A stretch of 64,000 nt of DNA from JAMXLO01 sp963819855 (GTDB lineage: Bacteria > Pseudomonadota > Alphaproteobacteria > Acetobacterales > Acetobacteraceae). This document shows, one piece after another, positions 1 through 8,875 of this stretch. Each line of letters begins with the position of its first letter. Positions within the stretch are counted from its first letter, which is position 1. The position numbers were made by a program, and so were the translations under genes. The notes beneath the pieces were generated by a model. The model was not told the DNA's origin. It did no database searches and worked only from the letters and a program-made list of their open reading frames with translations. The DNA is taken from the NCBI GenBank assembly GCA_963819855.1, contig CAWFYC010000040.1:62001-126000 (forward strand). Reading direction: 5' to 3'.

Positions 1-1
1 G

Positions 2-364
2 CGGCGCGTGCAGGAGGGCCAGAACGTCTTCGAGGTCGCCATCATGATCCGCGCCGAGGCGCATGAGGCAGCGGCGCAGTCTGGCAACGGACAATCGGCC
101 GCAGTGCCGCCGACTGTGTTTGTGGCCGAGCTGACGTATGCCGGCGTGTTCACGCTTTCCGGCCTTCCCGACAACGCGATCGAGCCGGTGCTTCTTGTCG
201 AGTGCCCTCGCATTCTGTTTCCGTTCGCCCGCAACATCCTGTCGGATGTGACGCGGGATGGTGGCTTCCCGCCGGTACTGCTGCAGCCGATCGACTTCGT
301 CGCGCTGTGGCAGCAGCGACGCGCACAGGCGCAGGGTCAGACAGGTACAAGCGCGATCGCTTGA
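2..364 (+). CDS. secB: Protein-export chaperone SecB (3' part)
   Basis: SecB is the cytosolic tetrameric chaperone that keeps preproteins unfolded and hands them to SecA. The frame is open to the left edge, so the true start lies outside the window; about 120 C-terminal residues are present. The segment has the SecB core signature VQEGQNVFEVAIMIRAEA, followed by the LLVECPRILFPFAR region and the GGFPPVLLQPIDF segment near the C-terminus. It converges on dnaQ with an 11-base gap, a neighbourhood common in Rhodospirillales. The alanine- and glutamine-rich tail is ordinary. Confidence 0.93.
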   Translation, partial: RRVQEGQNVFEVAIMIRAEAHEAAAQSGNGQSAAVPPTVFVAELTYAGVFTLSGLPDNAIEPVLLVECPRILFPFARNILSDVTRDGGFPPVLLQPIDFVALWQQRRAQAQGQTGTSAIA

Positions 365-375
365 GCCGCTACGCT

Positions 376-1053
376 TCAGGCCCGGAGCCATACCGGGCTG
401 CTTAACCGCCCGACGAAGCTCGCGTGCGCGGCCAGTTCCTCTGCGCTTGGCACCATCGGGCGCGGTGTCCGGCTCCCCGAATATGTGTAGACTACCGGAT
501 CAATTGCCGCCTTCTCCGTGGCCAGTGAGAGACCGCGCTGGCGTCCGCCTGTGAGTTCCACATAGACATCGGCCAGCAGCCGGCAATCGAGCAGAGCGTT
601 GTGCGTCGTGCGGGCGCTGAGATCAATCGCGAACCGTCGGCACAATGCGTCGAGGCTGTTCGGCATGCCGGGGAACCGCGCCTTGGCCAAGGCCAGCGTG
701 TCGATCATGCGCGTCGCGGACAGGGCGGACCTGCCGATGCGCTCGAACTCCGCACCGAGGAACCCAAAATCGAACGGCGCATTGTGCGCGATCAGGTTGT
801 CGTCGCCGAAGAATTCCAGCAGGTCGTCGGCAATCTCGGCGAACCGCGGCCTTCCGGCGAGGTCCGCGAGAGTGAAACCATGGATGCGCGTGGCGTCTTC
901 TGGAATCTCACGATCCGGGTGGATCAGTGCATGGAAGTGGCGCCCGGTCGGCAGGTCGTTCAGCAACTCCAGCGCGGCCACCTCGATGACCCGGTGGCCC
1001 AACTGGGGATCCAGGCCGGTGGTTTCAGTGTCGAAGAGTACGGCGCGGCTCAC
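376..1053 (-). CDS. dnaQ: DNA polymerase III epsilon subunit (3'-5' proofreading exonuclease)
   Basis: This is the 225-residue DEDDh exonuclease subunit of the replicase. The ExoI motif DTETTGLD lies at residues 8-15, ExoII is NAPFDFGFL near residue 93, and the ExoIII-epsilon motif is HNALLDCRLLADVY near residue 150. Length fits alphaproteobacterial epsilon (about 230). The GTG start overlaps the coaE stop as GTGA, so the gene is the last of a translationally coupled aroE-coaE-dnaQ operon. The C-terminal stretch after about residue 175 should carry the contact to the alpha subunit. Confidence 0.96.
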   Translation of the reverse strand: MSRAVLFDTETTGLDPQLGHRVIEVAALELLNDLPTGRHFHALIHPDREIPEDATRIHGFTLADLAGRPRFAEIADDLLEFFGDDNLIAHNAPFDFGFLGAEFERIGRSALSATRMIDTLALAKARFPGMPNSLDALCRRFAIDLSARTTHNALLDCRLLADVYVELTGGRQRGLSLATEKAAIDPVVYTYSGSRTPRPMVPSAEELAAHASFVGRLSSPVWLRA

Positions 1054-1637
1054 TTGCGGACGTCCTGGATCAGCCGTGTCAGTGTCTTCAGCGAAGCGTG
1101 TCGTGACAGGCCTGTGTGGATTACCACGTCGGCGCGCCGGCGCTTCTCGGCATCGGGCATTTGACGCGCGATCACTGCCCTGACGTCGTCGTCGCTCATC
1201 CGCCGACGGGCCCTGATCCGATGCATCTGCACGGAGCGCGGCGCCGACACAACGATGATCCGATCGACCCGCTCATCGCCGCCGGTTTCCAACAGCAGCG
1301 GAATATCGAGCACCACGGCACGAGCGCCCCGTCTCCGGGCGCGCGCGACAAATGCGCGTTCCTCCTCCCGCACCATTGGGTGCAGGATACCCTCCAACCG
1401 AGGCAAGGCATCGGGCTTGCCCAACACCGCCTGACGCAGCGCTGTGCGATTCACCACTCCGTCGCGCACCGTGCCAGGAAACGCCGTCGCTATGGCACGC
1501 ACCGCGCGGCCGCCACGTGCCTGCAATCTATGCACCACTGCGTCCGCGTCGAACACCGGAATGCGTGCGCGGCGAAACGCCCCGGCCGCAGTCGACTTGC
1601 CCATGCCGATGCCACCGGTCAGGCCGAGGATGATCAT
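1050..1637 (-). CDS. coaE: Dephospho-CoA kinase
   Basis: CoaE phosphorylates the 3'-hydroxyl of dephospho-CoA, the last step of coenzyme A synthesis, in the cytosol. The 195-residue protein opens with the P-loop GLTGGIGMGKST (residues 5-16) and contains FDADAVVHRL and the VLDIPLLLETG segment, all characteristic of CoaE. The ATG overlaps the aroE stop by four bases, and its own stop overlaps dnaQ, so the three genes form a coupled operon. Confidence 0.96.
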   Translation of the reverse strand: MIILGLTGGIGMGKSTAAGAFRRARIPVFDADAVVHRLQARGGRAVRAIATAFPGTVRDGVVNRTALRQAVLGKPDALPRLEGILHPMVREEERAFVARARRRGARAVVLDIPLLLETGGDERVDRIIVVSAPRSVQMHRIRARRRMSDDDVRAVIARQMPDAEKRRRADVVIHTGLSRHASLKTLTRLIQDVRK

Positions 1638-2473
1638 CGCGACAGCAGGTCAGCGGCGACGAACTGCCGAAGCTCCTCATCCACCAGGGGTTCAACGCCA
1701 AACCAGGCCTGAAAGCCGGGAGCGGCCTGATGAAGCAGCATCCCGAGACCTTCCACGCAGCGCAGGCCGCGGGCGCGGGCCACCGCAAGCAGCGGTGTTT
1801 CCAACGGCACATAGACATTGTCAGCCACTACGAGCGATGCCGGCGCGCGCGACAGATCGATGTCGAGCGGCTCATGCCCCACCATGCCGAGCGGTGTGGT
1901 GTTCACGACCAGCGCGTGGTCGGTAAGCGCGGCTACCCTGGCGTCCCAATCCGCCACCTGCAGCCCCGGCAAATCGCGGGCGAGGGCCTCCGCGCGAGCG
2001 CGGGTCCGGTTGGCGACCGTCACCGGTGCGCCCGCGTCAAGCAGCGCCGCGGCGACTGCGCGCGCCGAACCACCGGCACCGAGCAGTAGCGCCGGTCCGG
2101 CGGCGGGGTTCACGCCATGCCAACGCAGGTTGGCGACGAAGCCATAACCATCGGTATTGCTGCCTTCGATCCGACCCTCCCGGGATGCCAGCGTGTTGAC
2201 CGCTCCGGCGCGGCGTGCGCTCTCGTCCACCGCATCGCAGATCGCAAAGGCGGCAATCTTGTGCGGAATGGTGACATTTGCGCCGGCAAACCCGGCTGCG
2301 AAAAGTCCGCGCATCGCGACCGCGAATTCGCCAGGCCGAATCGGCAGCGGGATGTACGCGCCGTCGATACCGTGGCGCCTCAGCCAGAACCCGTGCAGGC
2401 GGGGCGAGCGGGAATATGTCACCGGCCAACCGGCGATACCAGCGACTCGGGCGTGACCGGACAGGATGGACAT
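1634..2473 (-). CDS. aroE: Shikimate dehydrogenase
   Basis: AroE reduces 3-dehydroshikimate to shikimate with NADPH in aromatic amino-acid synthesis. The start ATG at 2473 gives 279 residues and matches the family N-terminus (GIAGWPVTYSRSPRLHGFWL). The frame is open further upstream to 2587, but that extension is poor and family-inconsistent. The substrate site includes NVTIPHKIAA, with the catalytic Lys. The cofactor site is LLLGAGGSARAVAAAL followed by NRTRARAEAL, whose arginines are typical for NADP. First gene of the aroE-coaE-dnaQ operon and divergent from the ABC importer at 2613. Confidence 0.95.
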   Translation of the reverse strand: MSILSGHARVAGIAGWPVTYSRSPRLHGFWLRRHGIDGAYIPLPIRPGEFAVAMRGLFAAGFAGANVTIPHKIAAFAICDAVDESARRAGAVNTLASREGRIEGSNTDGYGFVANLRWHGVNPAAGPALLLGAGGSARAVAAALLDAGAPVTVANRTRARAEALARDLPGLQVADWDARVAALTDHALVVNTTPLGMVGHEPLDIDLSRAPASLVVADNVYVPLETPLLAVARARGLRCVEGLGMLLHQAAPGFQAWFGVEPLVDEELRQFVAADLLSR

Positions 2474-2612
2474 GCCGGCACCATTCCAAGCGTCGCGCCG
2501 AAGATCAATGCTGGTTTCATGCAATCGCCATTGTGAGCAGCGCAGGGGCGGCTTGCCGTCGCGTCGGTTAGCTGCGCAGATTGCCACCGGTTCACCCCCA
2601 CGAGTTTGCGTG

Positions 2613-3725
2613 ATGCCCCGCGATGACAGATCTCAGCCAGAGCGCCGTGCCTCGGCCGGCGCGCCGGTGCGGCTGATCGAGGTCGGGCGGCGGTGGGGCG
2701 CCACGGCCGCGCTGCGCCGTGTTTCGATCGACGTCGCGCCGGGCAGCTTCACCGTGCTGCTGGGCCCGTCTGGATGCGGCAAGACCACCTGCCTACGGAT
2801 CGTTGCCGGGCTGGAGACGGCAACCGAGGGGCGGGTGGAAATCGCCGGCCGCGATGTAACACACCTGCCACCTGCGGCACGCGGCGTCGCAATGGTGTTC
2901 CAGTCGTACGCGCTGTTTCCCCATCTGAATGTGGCGGAGAACATTGTCTTCGGCCTGAAGGCGCGCAGCGTTCCGCCGCCCGAGCGTGCGCGGCGCCTTG
3001 CGCGAGCGGTCGAAATCCTCGGCGTCGGCCATCTGCTGGAGCGCAAGCCCGGCCAGCTTTCCGGCGGCCAGCAGCAGCGCGTGGCGCTCGGCCGCGCAAT
3101 CGTCGCCGAGACGCCAGTCTGCCTGATGGACGAACCACTGTCGAATCTCGACGCGCAGCTTCGCGCCGACATGCGCCGCGAGATCCTGGCGCTGCAGCGC
3201 CGGTTGGGAATCACCATGCTGTACGTTACCCATGATCAGACCGAGGCTATGGGCATGGCCGACCAGATCGTGCTGCTGCGCGATGGTCATGTTGAGCAGG
3301 ACGCGCCGCCTGCGGAGATCTATGCGCGTCCGGCAACCAGGTTTGCGGCGAGTTTCATCGGTACGCCGCCGATGAATCTGTTTCCGCTGGAGCGGCAGGG
3401 AGCCGGGATGGTGATACGGGGAAGCGACGGTCCCGTCCTTACGCCGCCGTCGACCCGTGAGATCTCGGGCGGTATCCGACCAGAGAGTATGCGATTGGTC
3501 GAGCGGGGCATTCCAGCGCGGGTCGAGTACGCGGAATATCTCGGTGCCGACACGGTGGTCGCCTGTCGGGTTGGCGATGTACCGATGCTGGCACGGCTTC
3601 CGGGTCGCGTCGCGCTGGCAAGTGGGACGCAGGTGCACCTGGCCACCGAGGGGCCGGTCCACGTGTTCGACTCGGTCTCCGGTCATCGCATCGAAATGAC
3701 GGCAAAGGAGACGGTAGGCGCATGA
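2613..3725 (+). CDS. ABC transporter ATP-binding protein, UgpC/MsmK/MalK-like
   Basis: Cytoplasmic ATPase of a CUT1-type carbohydrate or glycerophosphate importer. The ATG at 2613 gives 370 residues; upstream sequence in frame does not resemble the family. Walker A GPSGCGKT is at about 51-58, the Q-loop is VFQSYALFPHL, the signature LSGGQQQR is near 146, Walker B CLMDEPLSNLDAQ follows, then the H-loop VTHDQ. After about 235 comes a TOBE/OB regulatory domain (GIRPESMRL), usual for MalK-type proteins. The stop overlaps the next gene by four bases. First gene of a six-gene operon (2613-8818). The substrate cannot be read from sequence. Confidence 0.92.
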   Translation: MPRDDRSQPERRASAGAPVRLIEVGRRWGATAALRRVSIDVAPGSFTVLLGPSGCGKTTCLRIVAGLETATEGRVEIAGRDVTHLPPAARGVAMVFQSYALFPHLNVAENIVFGLKARSVPPPERARRLARAVEILGVGHLLERKPGQLSGGQQQRVALGRAIVAETPVCLMDEPLSNLDAQLRADMRREILALQRRLGITMLYVTHDQTEAMGMADQIVLLRDGHVEQDAPPAEIYARPATRFAASFIGTPPMNLFPLERQGAGMVIRGSDGPVLTPPSTREISGGIRPESMRLVERGIPARVEYAEYLGADTVVACRVGDVPMLARLPGRVALASGTQVHLATEGPVHVFDSVSGHRIEMTAKETVGA

Positions 3726-5017
3726 TCAAAGCGTCCCGCCGCCGGCTGCTACAGACCGCCGGCGCTTCCCTCGCGGTTCCGGCAGCGGCACGAGCCGCCG
3801 ACGCCGCAACCGATATAAGTTTCTATTTCCCGGTCGCGGTTGGCGGACCGATCACGAAGATCGTCGACGGCTATGCCGCCGACTTCCAGCGCGAGAATCC
3901 GTCGATTAAGGTGACGCCGATTTACGCGGGCAGCTATCAGGACACCCTGACCAAAGCGCAGACCGCGCTGAAGGCGAACGCCGGTCCCCAGCTCGCCGTG
4001 TTGCTGTCCACCGATGTATTTTCGCTGATCGACGATGACCTGATCGTGCCGTTCGATGCGGTAGCGACCAGCGACGCGGATCGCGCCTGGCTGGGCAGCT
4101 TCTATCCAGCGTTCCTAAAGAACGGCGAAATCAATGGCCACACCTGGGGTGTGCCGTTCCAGCGTTCGACCATCGTATTGTACTGGAACAAGGCTGCGTT
4201 CCAGGACGCCGGAATTGACCCGAAACGCCCGCCGGCGACGTGGGTCGAACAGGCCGAGTTCGCGCGAAATTTGACCAAGCGGAACGGCGATGCCGTGGTG
4301 CGCTGGGGCGTGCAGATCCCCGCCAGTGGATTCCCGTACTGGCTGTTCCAGGCGCTCGCCACCGAGGCAGGCGGCACGCTGGCCAATGGCGACGGCACGG
4401 AGACCGACTTTGCCGGCCCCGCATGCATCGAGGCGCTGCGCTATTGGGTCGATCTCTCCGGCAAATATCAGGCGCATCCGCCCGGTGTGGTTGATTGGGC
4501 CACGACGCCGCGCGATTTTCTCGAGCAGAAGGTGGCGATGATCTGGACCACCACGGGAAACCTGTCGAACATCCGCGCCAATGCGAAATTTCCGTTCGGT
4601 GTCGCCATGCTTCCCGCCGGCAGGCGGCGCGGCAGTCCGACAGGTGGCGGCAACTTCTATCTGTTCACAAACACGACGCCGGCGCAGCGCGGGGCGGCTC
4701 TGCGCTTCCTGCGCTGGATCAGCAGCCCAGAGCGCGCCGCACAGTGGGGCATCGATACGGGCTACGTCGCGACGCGTCCCGAAGCCTGGGAAACGCCGGC
4801 GATGCAGACCTATGCCAAGGATTTTCCGGCGGCAGCGGTGGCGCGCGACCAGTTGCAATACGCCGTCGCCGAGCTGTCGACGCACGACAACCAGCGGGTC
4901 ACCCAGGCGCTGAACGACGGGTTGCAGGCGGCGCTGCTTGGACGCAAGGCGCCTGACGTGGCGCTGACCGAGGCGCAGGCCACAGCGACGCGCCTGCTGC
5001 GTCCGTTCCGTCACTGA
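3722..5017 (+). CDS. ABC transporter extracellular solute-binding protein, UgpB-like (copy 1)
   Basis: Periplasmic binding protein of the importer, 431 residues. The N-terminus is a Tat-like signal (RRRLLQTAG followed by AVPAAARAADA), so it may be exported folded. The mature part shows UgpB-like family-1 features: FYFPVAVGGPI, WGVPFQRSTIVLYWNK and NFYLFTNTTPAQR. It starts inside the ATPase gene's stop (ATGA) and is followed after 26 bases by a clear paralogue, an unusual tandem. The ligand is probably a sugar, polyol or glycerophosphate compound, but this is not determined. Confidence 0.9.
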   Translation: MIKASRRRLLQTAGASLAVPAAARAADAATDISFYFPVAVGGPITKIVDGYAADFQRENPSIKVTPIYAGSYQDTLTKAQTALKANAGPQLAVLLSTDVFSLIDDDLIVPFDAVATSDADRAWLGSFYPAFLKNGEINGHTWGVPFQRSTIVLYWNKAAFQDAGIDPKRPPATWVEQAEFARNLTKRNGDAVVRWGVQIPASGFPYWLFQALATEAGGTLANGDGTETDFAGPACIEALRYWVDLSGKYQAHPPGVVDWATTPRDFLEQKVAMIWTTTGNLSNIRANAKFPFGVAMLPAGRRRGSPTGGGNFYLFTNTTPAQRGAALRFLRWISSPERAAQWGIDTGYVATRPEAWETPAMQTYAKDFPAAAVARDQLQYAVAELSTHDNQRVTQALNDGLQAALLGRKAPDVALTEAQATATRLLRPFRH

Positions 5018-5043
5018 GCAGCAGAACTGAGGGAGATGTCACC

Positions 5044-6336
5044 ATGATCCGTCGCCGCACATTGCTGGCCGCTTCGGTGGGCGCCCTCGCCGCTCCCGCC
5101 ATCCTACGGGCGCGGGGTGTGCAGAAGCTGACGTTCTATTATCCGATCGCCGTCGGCGGGCCCATCGCGGCAATTATCGACGGCTATTGCAAGGGATTCG
5201 AACAAGAGACCGGCATAGAAGTTGAACCGGTCTACGCCGGCGATTACGGCCAGACACTCACCAAGGCCACTACGGCAATTCGGGCAGGCGGTGGCCCGCA
5301 ATTCTCAGTGCTGTGGGCGTCCGAAATCCACAGCCTCCTTGATCAGGATCTGTTGGTAGCTCTCGATGAAATCGGCCTGGATACCGACGCGAGGAAGTGG
5401 CTCGATGACTTCTATCCCGCGTTCATGGCCAACAGTCACGCCGAGGGCAAGACGTGGTCCGTGCCGTTTCAGCGGTCGACAGCGATCTTCTATTACAACA
5501 AGTTGGCGTTCCAGGATGCCGGCCTGGATCCCGAGAAGTTCCCGACCACTTGGGCGGACCTCGCGACAACGGCTGAAAAACTGACCAAACGGGATGCCTC
5601 CGGACGCGTGATGCGCTGGGGCATCAAGATGGCCGGCGATCTTGGCAATGCGCAGTGGACTTTCGGCGCATTTGCAAACCAGGCCGAGCAGAAACTGATG
5701 AACGACGCCGGCACGGAAGTATATTTCCACCAGCCCAAAACGGTGGACGCGATGACCTTTTGGCGCGGTCTAGCGACGGATCACCACGTAACGCCGGATG
5801 GCGTTTCAAATTGGCCGCAACTTTCACCGGATTTTCTTGAAGGCAATACGGCAATCATACAATTTACCACGGGAGGTCTCACCAGTTTCCGGGACAAGGC
5901 GAAGTTCCCATTCGGCGTCGCCGGCCTTGCGGGCAAGAACAGCCCCCATACCGTGGTCGGGGGTGCCAATATGTACTTCTTCAAGAACGCAACACCGGCA
6001 GAACGGGCGGCCAGCCTGCGGTTCGCGCGCTGGATCAGCCAGCCCGAGCGCGCCGCCGACTGGTCGATGCGTACCGGCTATATCGCCACGAGTCCGGCGG
6101 CCTACGACACGCAGACGATGAAGGATTTCATCGCCAAGGTTCCCGCCGCAGATGTTGCGCGAAGCTTCCTGCCGGTGGCGACGGGTGAATTGTCGGTGCA
6201 TGAGAATCAGCGTGTCTACAAGGTGCTGACCGATAATATCCAGGCCTGCCTGAGTGGCATCAAGACCCCGGAGCAGGCGATGGCAGATGCGCAGACTGAG
6301 TCCGACCGTATTCTGAAGCCTCACAAGAGAGCCTGA
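5044..6336 (+). CDS. ABC transporter extracellular solute-binding protein, UgpB-like (copy 2)
   Basis: Second periplasmic binding protein of the same operon, 430 residues, with a twin-arginine-like leader (MIRRRTLLAASVGALAAPAI). It aligns end to end with copy 1: FYYPIAVGGPI, VPFQRSTAIFYYNKLAFQDAG, RWISQPERAADW and a shared HENQRV near the C-terminus. A good ribosome site (GAGGGAGA) precedes the ATG. By eye its codon use is somewhat less GC-rich than its neighbours, which could mean it was acquired rather than duplicated in place. Two binding proteins with one permease pair suggest a widened ligand range. Confidence 0.9.
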   Translation: MIRRRTLLAASVGALAAPAILRARGVQKLTFYYPIAVGGPIAAIIDGYCKGFEQETGIEVEPVYAGDYGQTLTKATTAIRAGGGPQFSVLWASEIHSLLDQDLLVALDEIGLDTDARKWLDDFYPAFMANSHAEGKTWSVPFQRSTAIFYYNKLAFQDAGLDPEKFPTTWADLATTAEKLTKRDASGRVMRWGIKMAGDLGNAQWTFGAFANQAEQKLMNDAGTEVYFHQPKTVDAMTFWRGLATDHHVTPDGVSNWPQLSPDFLEGNTAIIQFTTGGLTSFRDKAKFPFGVAGLAGKNSPHTVVGGANMYFFKNATPAERAASLRFARWISQPERAADWSMRTGYIATSPAAYDTQTMKDFIAKVPAADVARSFLPVATGELSVHENQRVYKVLTDNIQACLSGIKTPEQAMADAQTESDRILKPHKRA

Positions 6337-6349
6337 GCAGCGTAGACGG

Positions 6350-7219
6350 ATGCGGCGCGAGACAATCCACGCGTATCTGCTGCTGCTGCCCGCCATCGTC
6401 CTGCTGGTGGCATTCACTCACTGGCCGGCGATCGCCACGCTGATCGACAGCCTCTACGCCACGCCCCACGGCAGTCGGCCCGCACCGTTCGTCGGTGCAG
6501 ACAATTACCGCGATCTCTTCGACGACCCGGTGTTCTGGCAGGCGCTGCGCAACAACGCCTGGTACGCGCTCGCGACCATTCCCGCCTCGATTGTGCTCGC
6601 TCTCGTGATGGCGCTGGCGGTGAACGAGGCGTTGCCAGGTCGCGCAGTGCTGCGCATGGCCTATTTCCTGCCGACCATGCTGCCGATGATCGCTGTCGCG
6701 AACATCTGGCTGTTCTTCTATACGCCGGATTACGGCCTGTTCGACCGCATCATCGCGGTGTTCGGCGGCGGCCGGCACAACTGGCTTGGCGACGCCGCGA
6801 CCGCACTGCCGGCCATGATTGCCGTGGCGGTGTGGAAGGAGGCCGGCTTCTTCATGATCTTCTACCTGGCCGCGCTGCAGACCATGCCGACGGATCTCCG
6901 CGAGGCCGCGGCGCTGGAAGGCTCCTCGCGCTGGAATTATTTCCGCCGTGTCACCCTACCACTGCTGATGCCGACCACGCTGTTCGTGCTGGTCAACGCG
7001 GTGATCAATGCATTCCGGGTGATCGACCACATCGTGGTCATGACGCGCGGCGGCCCGGATAATGCTACCACGCTGCTGCTCTACTACGTCTACGAGGTGG
7101 GCTTTCGCTTCTGGGATACCGCCGCCGCAGCGAGCGCGACCGTGGTGCTGTTGGCAATCATGGCGATCGCCGCCGCGTTTCAGTTCGGCGTGCTGGGCAG
7201 ACGGGTGCATTACCGATGA
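6350..7219 (+). CDS. ABC transporter permease, UgpA/MalF-like
   Basis: Inner-membrane permease subunit, 289 residues with about six hydrophobic segments beginning at LLLLPAIVLLVAFTHWPAI. The EAA loop that docks on the ATPase is recognisable as REAAALEGSSRWNYFRRVTL. It lies 13 bases after the second binding protein, and its stop overlaps the start of the next permease gene (ATGA). UgpA-type length and order support a carbohydrate or glycerophosphate importer. Confidence 0.9.
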   Translation: MRRETIHAYLLLLPAIVLLVAFTHWPAIATLIDSLYATPHGSRPAPFVGADNYRDLFDDPVFWQALRNNAWYALATIPASIVLALVMALAVNEALPGRAVLRMAYFLPTMLPMIAVANIWLFFYTPDYGLFDRIIAVFGGGRHNWLGDAATALPAMIAVAVWKEAGFFMIFYLAALQTMPTDLREAAALEGSSRWNYFRRVTLPLLMPTTLFVLVNAVINAFRVIDHIVVMTRGGPDNATTLLLYYVYEVGFRFWDTAAAASATVVLLAIMAIAAAFQFGVLGRRVHYR

Positions 7220-8039
7220 TGGTCGCCAAGTTCAGCCCACTCGGCCGCAGTCTGGAAGCGCTGGCGCCTGGCTGCTTGGCCTGCTGTGGATGCTGCCGCT
7301 GCTCTATGCCGTATGGACCGCCTTCCATCCGGCGATCTACGCCACGCATTTCGATCCGCTGGCGCCCCTGACATTCGCCAACCTGAAGGCAGCCTGGCAG
7401 GCCGCGCCGTTCACCCGCTACCTGATCAACACCGTGATGCTGGTCACGCTGATCCTGGTCGCCCAGTTCGTGCTGTGCACGCTCGCCGCGTTCGCGTTCG
7501 CGAGGCTGACGTTTCCCGGCCGCGACCTGCTGTTTGCCGTGGTGCTGCTGCAACTTATGGTGATGCCGGACGTGCTGCTGGTGGAGAACTACCGCACGCT
7601 GGTGCAGCTTCACCTCGCCGACACCATCCTGGCGATCGCATTGCCGTATCTCGGGTCCGCCTTCGGCATATTCCTGCTGCGTCAAACCTTTCTGACCATC
7701 CCGCAGCCGCTCGACGATGCGGCACGGCTCGAAGGATGTGGGCTGCTCGCGAGGCTCTGGCGGGTGTATGTGCCGCTGGCCAGGCCGACCTACATCGCGT
7801 ACGGCCTCGTGTCGGTCAGCTATCATTGGAACAACTTCCTGTGGCCGCTGGTGATCACCAACTCGGTCACCACGCGGCCACTGACGGTCGGACTGGCTAT
7901 CTTTGCCACCACCGACCAGGGCATCGACTGGTCGATCGTCACCGCGGCCACGCTGATGACCAGCGCGCCGCTGCTGGTTGCCTTCCTGCTGTTCCAGCGG
8001 CAATTCGTGCAGAGTTTCATGCGCGCGGGGATTCGATGA
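7216..8039 (+). CDS. ABC transporter permease, UgpE/MalG-like, with an apparent -1 frameshift near its N-terminus
   Basis: Second permease subunit. The long intact frame from about 7266 to 8039 carries five to six membrane segments and the EAA loop DDAARLEGCGLLARLWRVYVPL. That frame has no usable start before an ATG at 7290, which would cut the first membrane helix. The ATG at 7216 overlaps the preceding stop (ATGA) and begins a plausible leader in another frame (MMVAKFSPLGRSLEAL). Adding one G in the GG at 7263-7264 joins the two as ...SLEALGAWLLGLLWMLP, which fits the family. The break is probably a single-base sequence error or a recent mutation. The 3' end overlaps the phosphatase gene by four bases. 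Confidence 0.8.
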
Positions 8040-8818
8040 CCGCTCTCGCCGACCGTTTCGACATCGCCGTCAGCCTTGCCGCCGAGGCAGCGGCGCTTGC
8101 CCTGCGGATGCGGCCAACACCTGGCGCTTCATCGGCCAGGCTGAAGGGCGCGCAGGACTGGCTCACCGAGGCCGATGGTGCCGTCGAGCGCATGCTGTCG
8201 GAACGCCTCGAGCGCGCCTATCCAAGTGACGGCTTCCAGGGTGAGGAGGGCGGCAGTGCCCGCTCGGGCAGCCTGCGCTGGGTAGTCGATCCGATCGATG
8301 GTACCGCGAATTTCATGCGCGGCGGCAAACGCTTCTGCGTCTCGTTGGGCTGTCTTGAAGGCGATACCCCGTTGATCGGCGTGATCGTCGCACCAGCGCT
8401 GAGGGAAACGTTTGCGGCCTGCCTGGGAGCCGGCGCCACTCTGAACGGCGCGCCGATCCATGCTGCCGAGACGACGGACCTTGCCCGCGCTACCGTCGAA
8501 CTCGGCTGGTCACAACGGCGCCCGCGCGAAGCCTTCCTGGCTTTGACCGACCGCGTCATCGCCGCGGGTGCCATGCCGCGGCTCAACGGCTCGGGCGCAC
8601 TGGGTCTTGCCGACGTCGCGGCCGGCCGCACCGATGCCTATGTCGAACTGCACATCAACCTGTGGGACGTCGCCGCTGCGCTGACCATCCTGGCGGAGGC
8701 GCGCGCCACGGTCAGCCCGTTCATGGCCGGCGACGGGGCGACCGCGGGGAACCCAATTCTCGCCGCCGCACCCGGCATCGCCGCCGCGCTCTCCGCCGCC
8801 ACCTCAATCCCGCTTTGA
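8036..8818 (+). CDS. Inositol monophosphatase family protein (possibly histidinol-phosphatase-like)
   Basis: Mg-dependent sugar- or polyol-phosphate phosphatase, 260 residues. The metal-binding motifs are GEEGG, WVVDPIDGTANFM and LWDVAAALTI, the three classical IMPase signatures. It starts inside the permease stop (ATGA), so it is translated with the importer. Acting on a phosphorylated polyol brought in by the UgpABCE-like transporter is a reasonable inference. The family also includes HisN-type histidinol-phosphatases and fructose bisphosphatases, so the substrate remains open. Confidence 0.85.
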   Translation: MTALADRFDIAVSLAAEAAALALRMRPTPGASSARLKGAQDWLTEADGAVERMLSERLERAYPSDGFQGEEGGSARSGSLRWVVDPIDGTANFMRGGKRFCVSLGCLEGDTPLIGVIVAPALRETFAACLGAGATLNGAPIHAAETTDLARATVELGWSQRRPREAFLALTDRVIAAGAMPRLNGSGALGLADVAAGRTDAYVELHINLWDVAAALTILAEARATVSPFMAGDGATAGNPILAAAPGIAAALSAATSIPL

Positions 8819-8875
8819 CACCCAACCGCCGCGGCGCTTTGTTGCCGGCGGAATACCAGGAAGGCAGGACCGATC

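Noticed and set aside
7286..8035. Continuous frame running through the UgpE-like gene into the phosphatase
   Set aside because: Only the part from 8036 encodes a real protein (IMPase family); the earlier part is the wrong frame of the permease.
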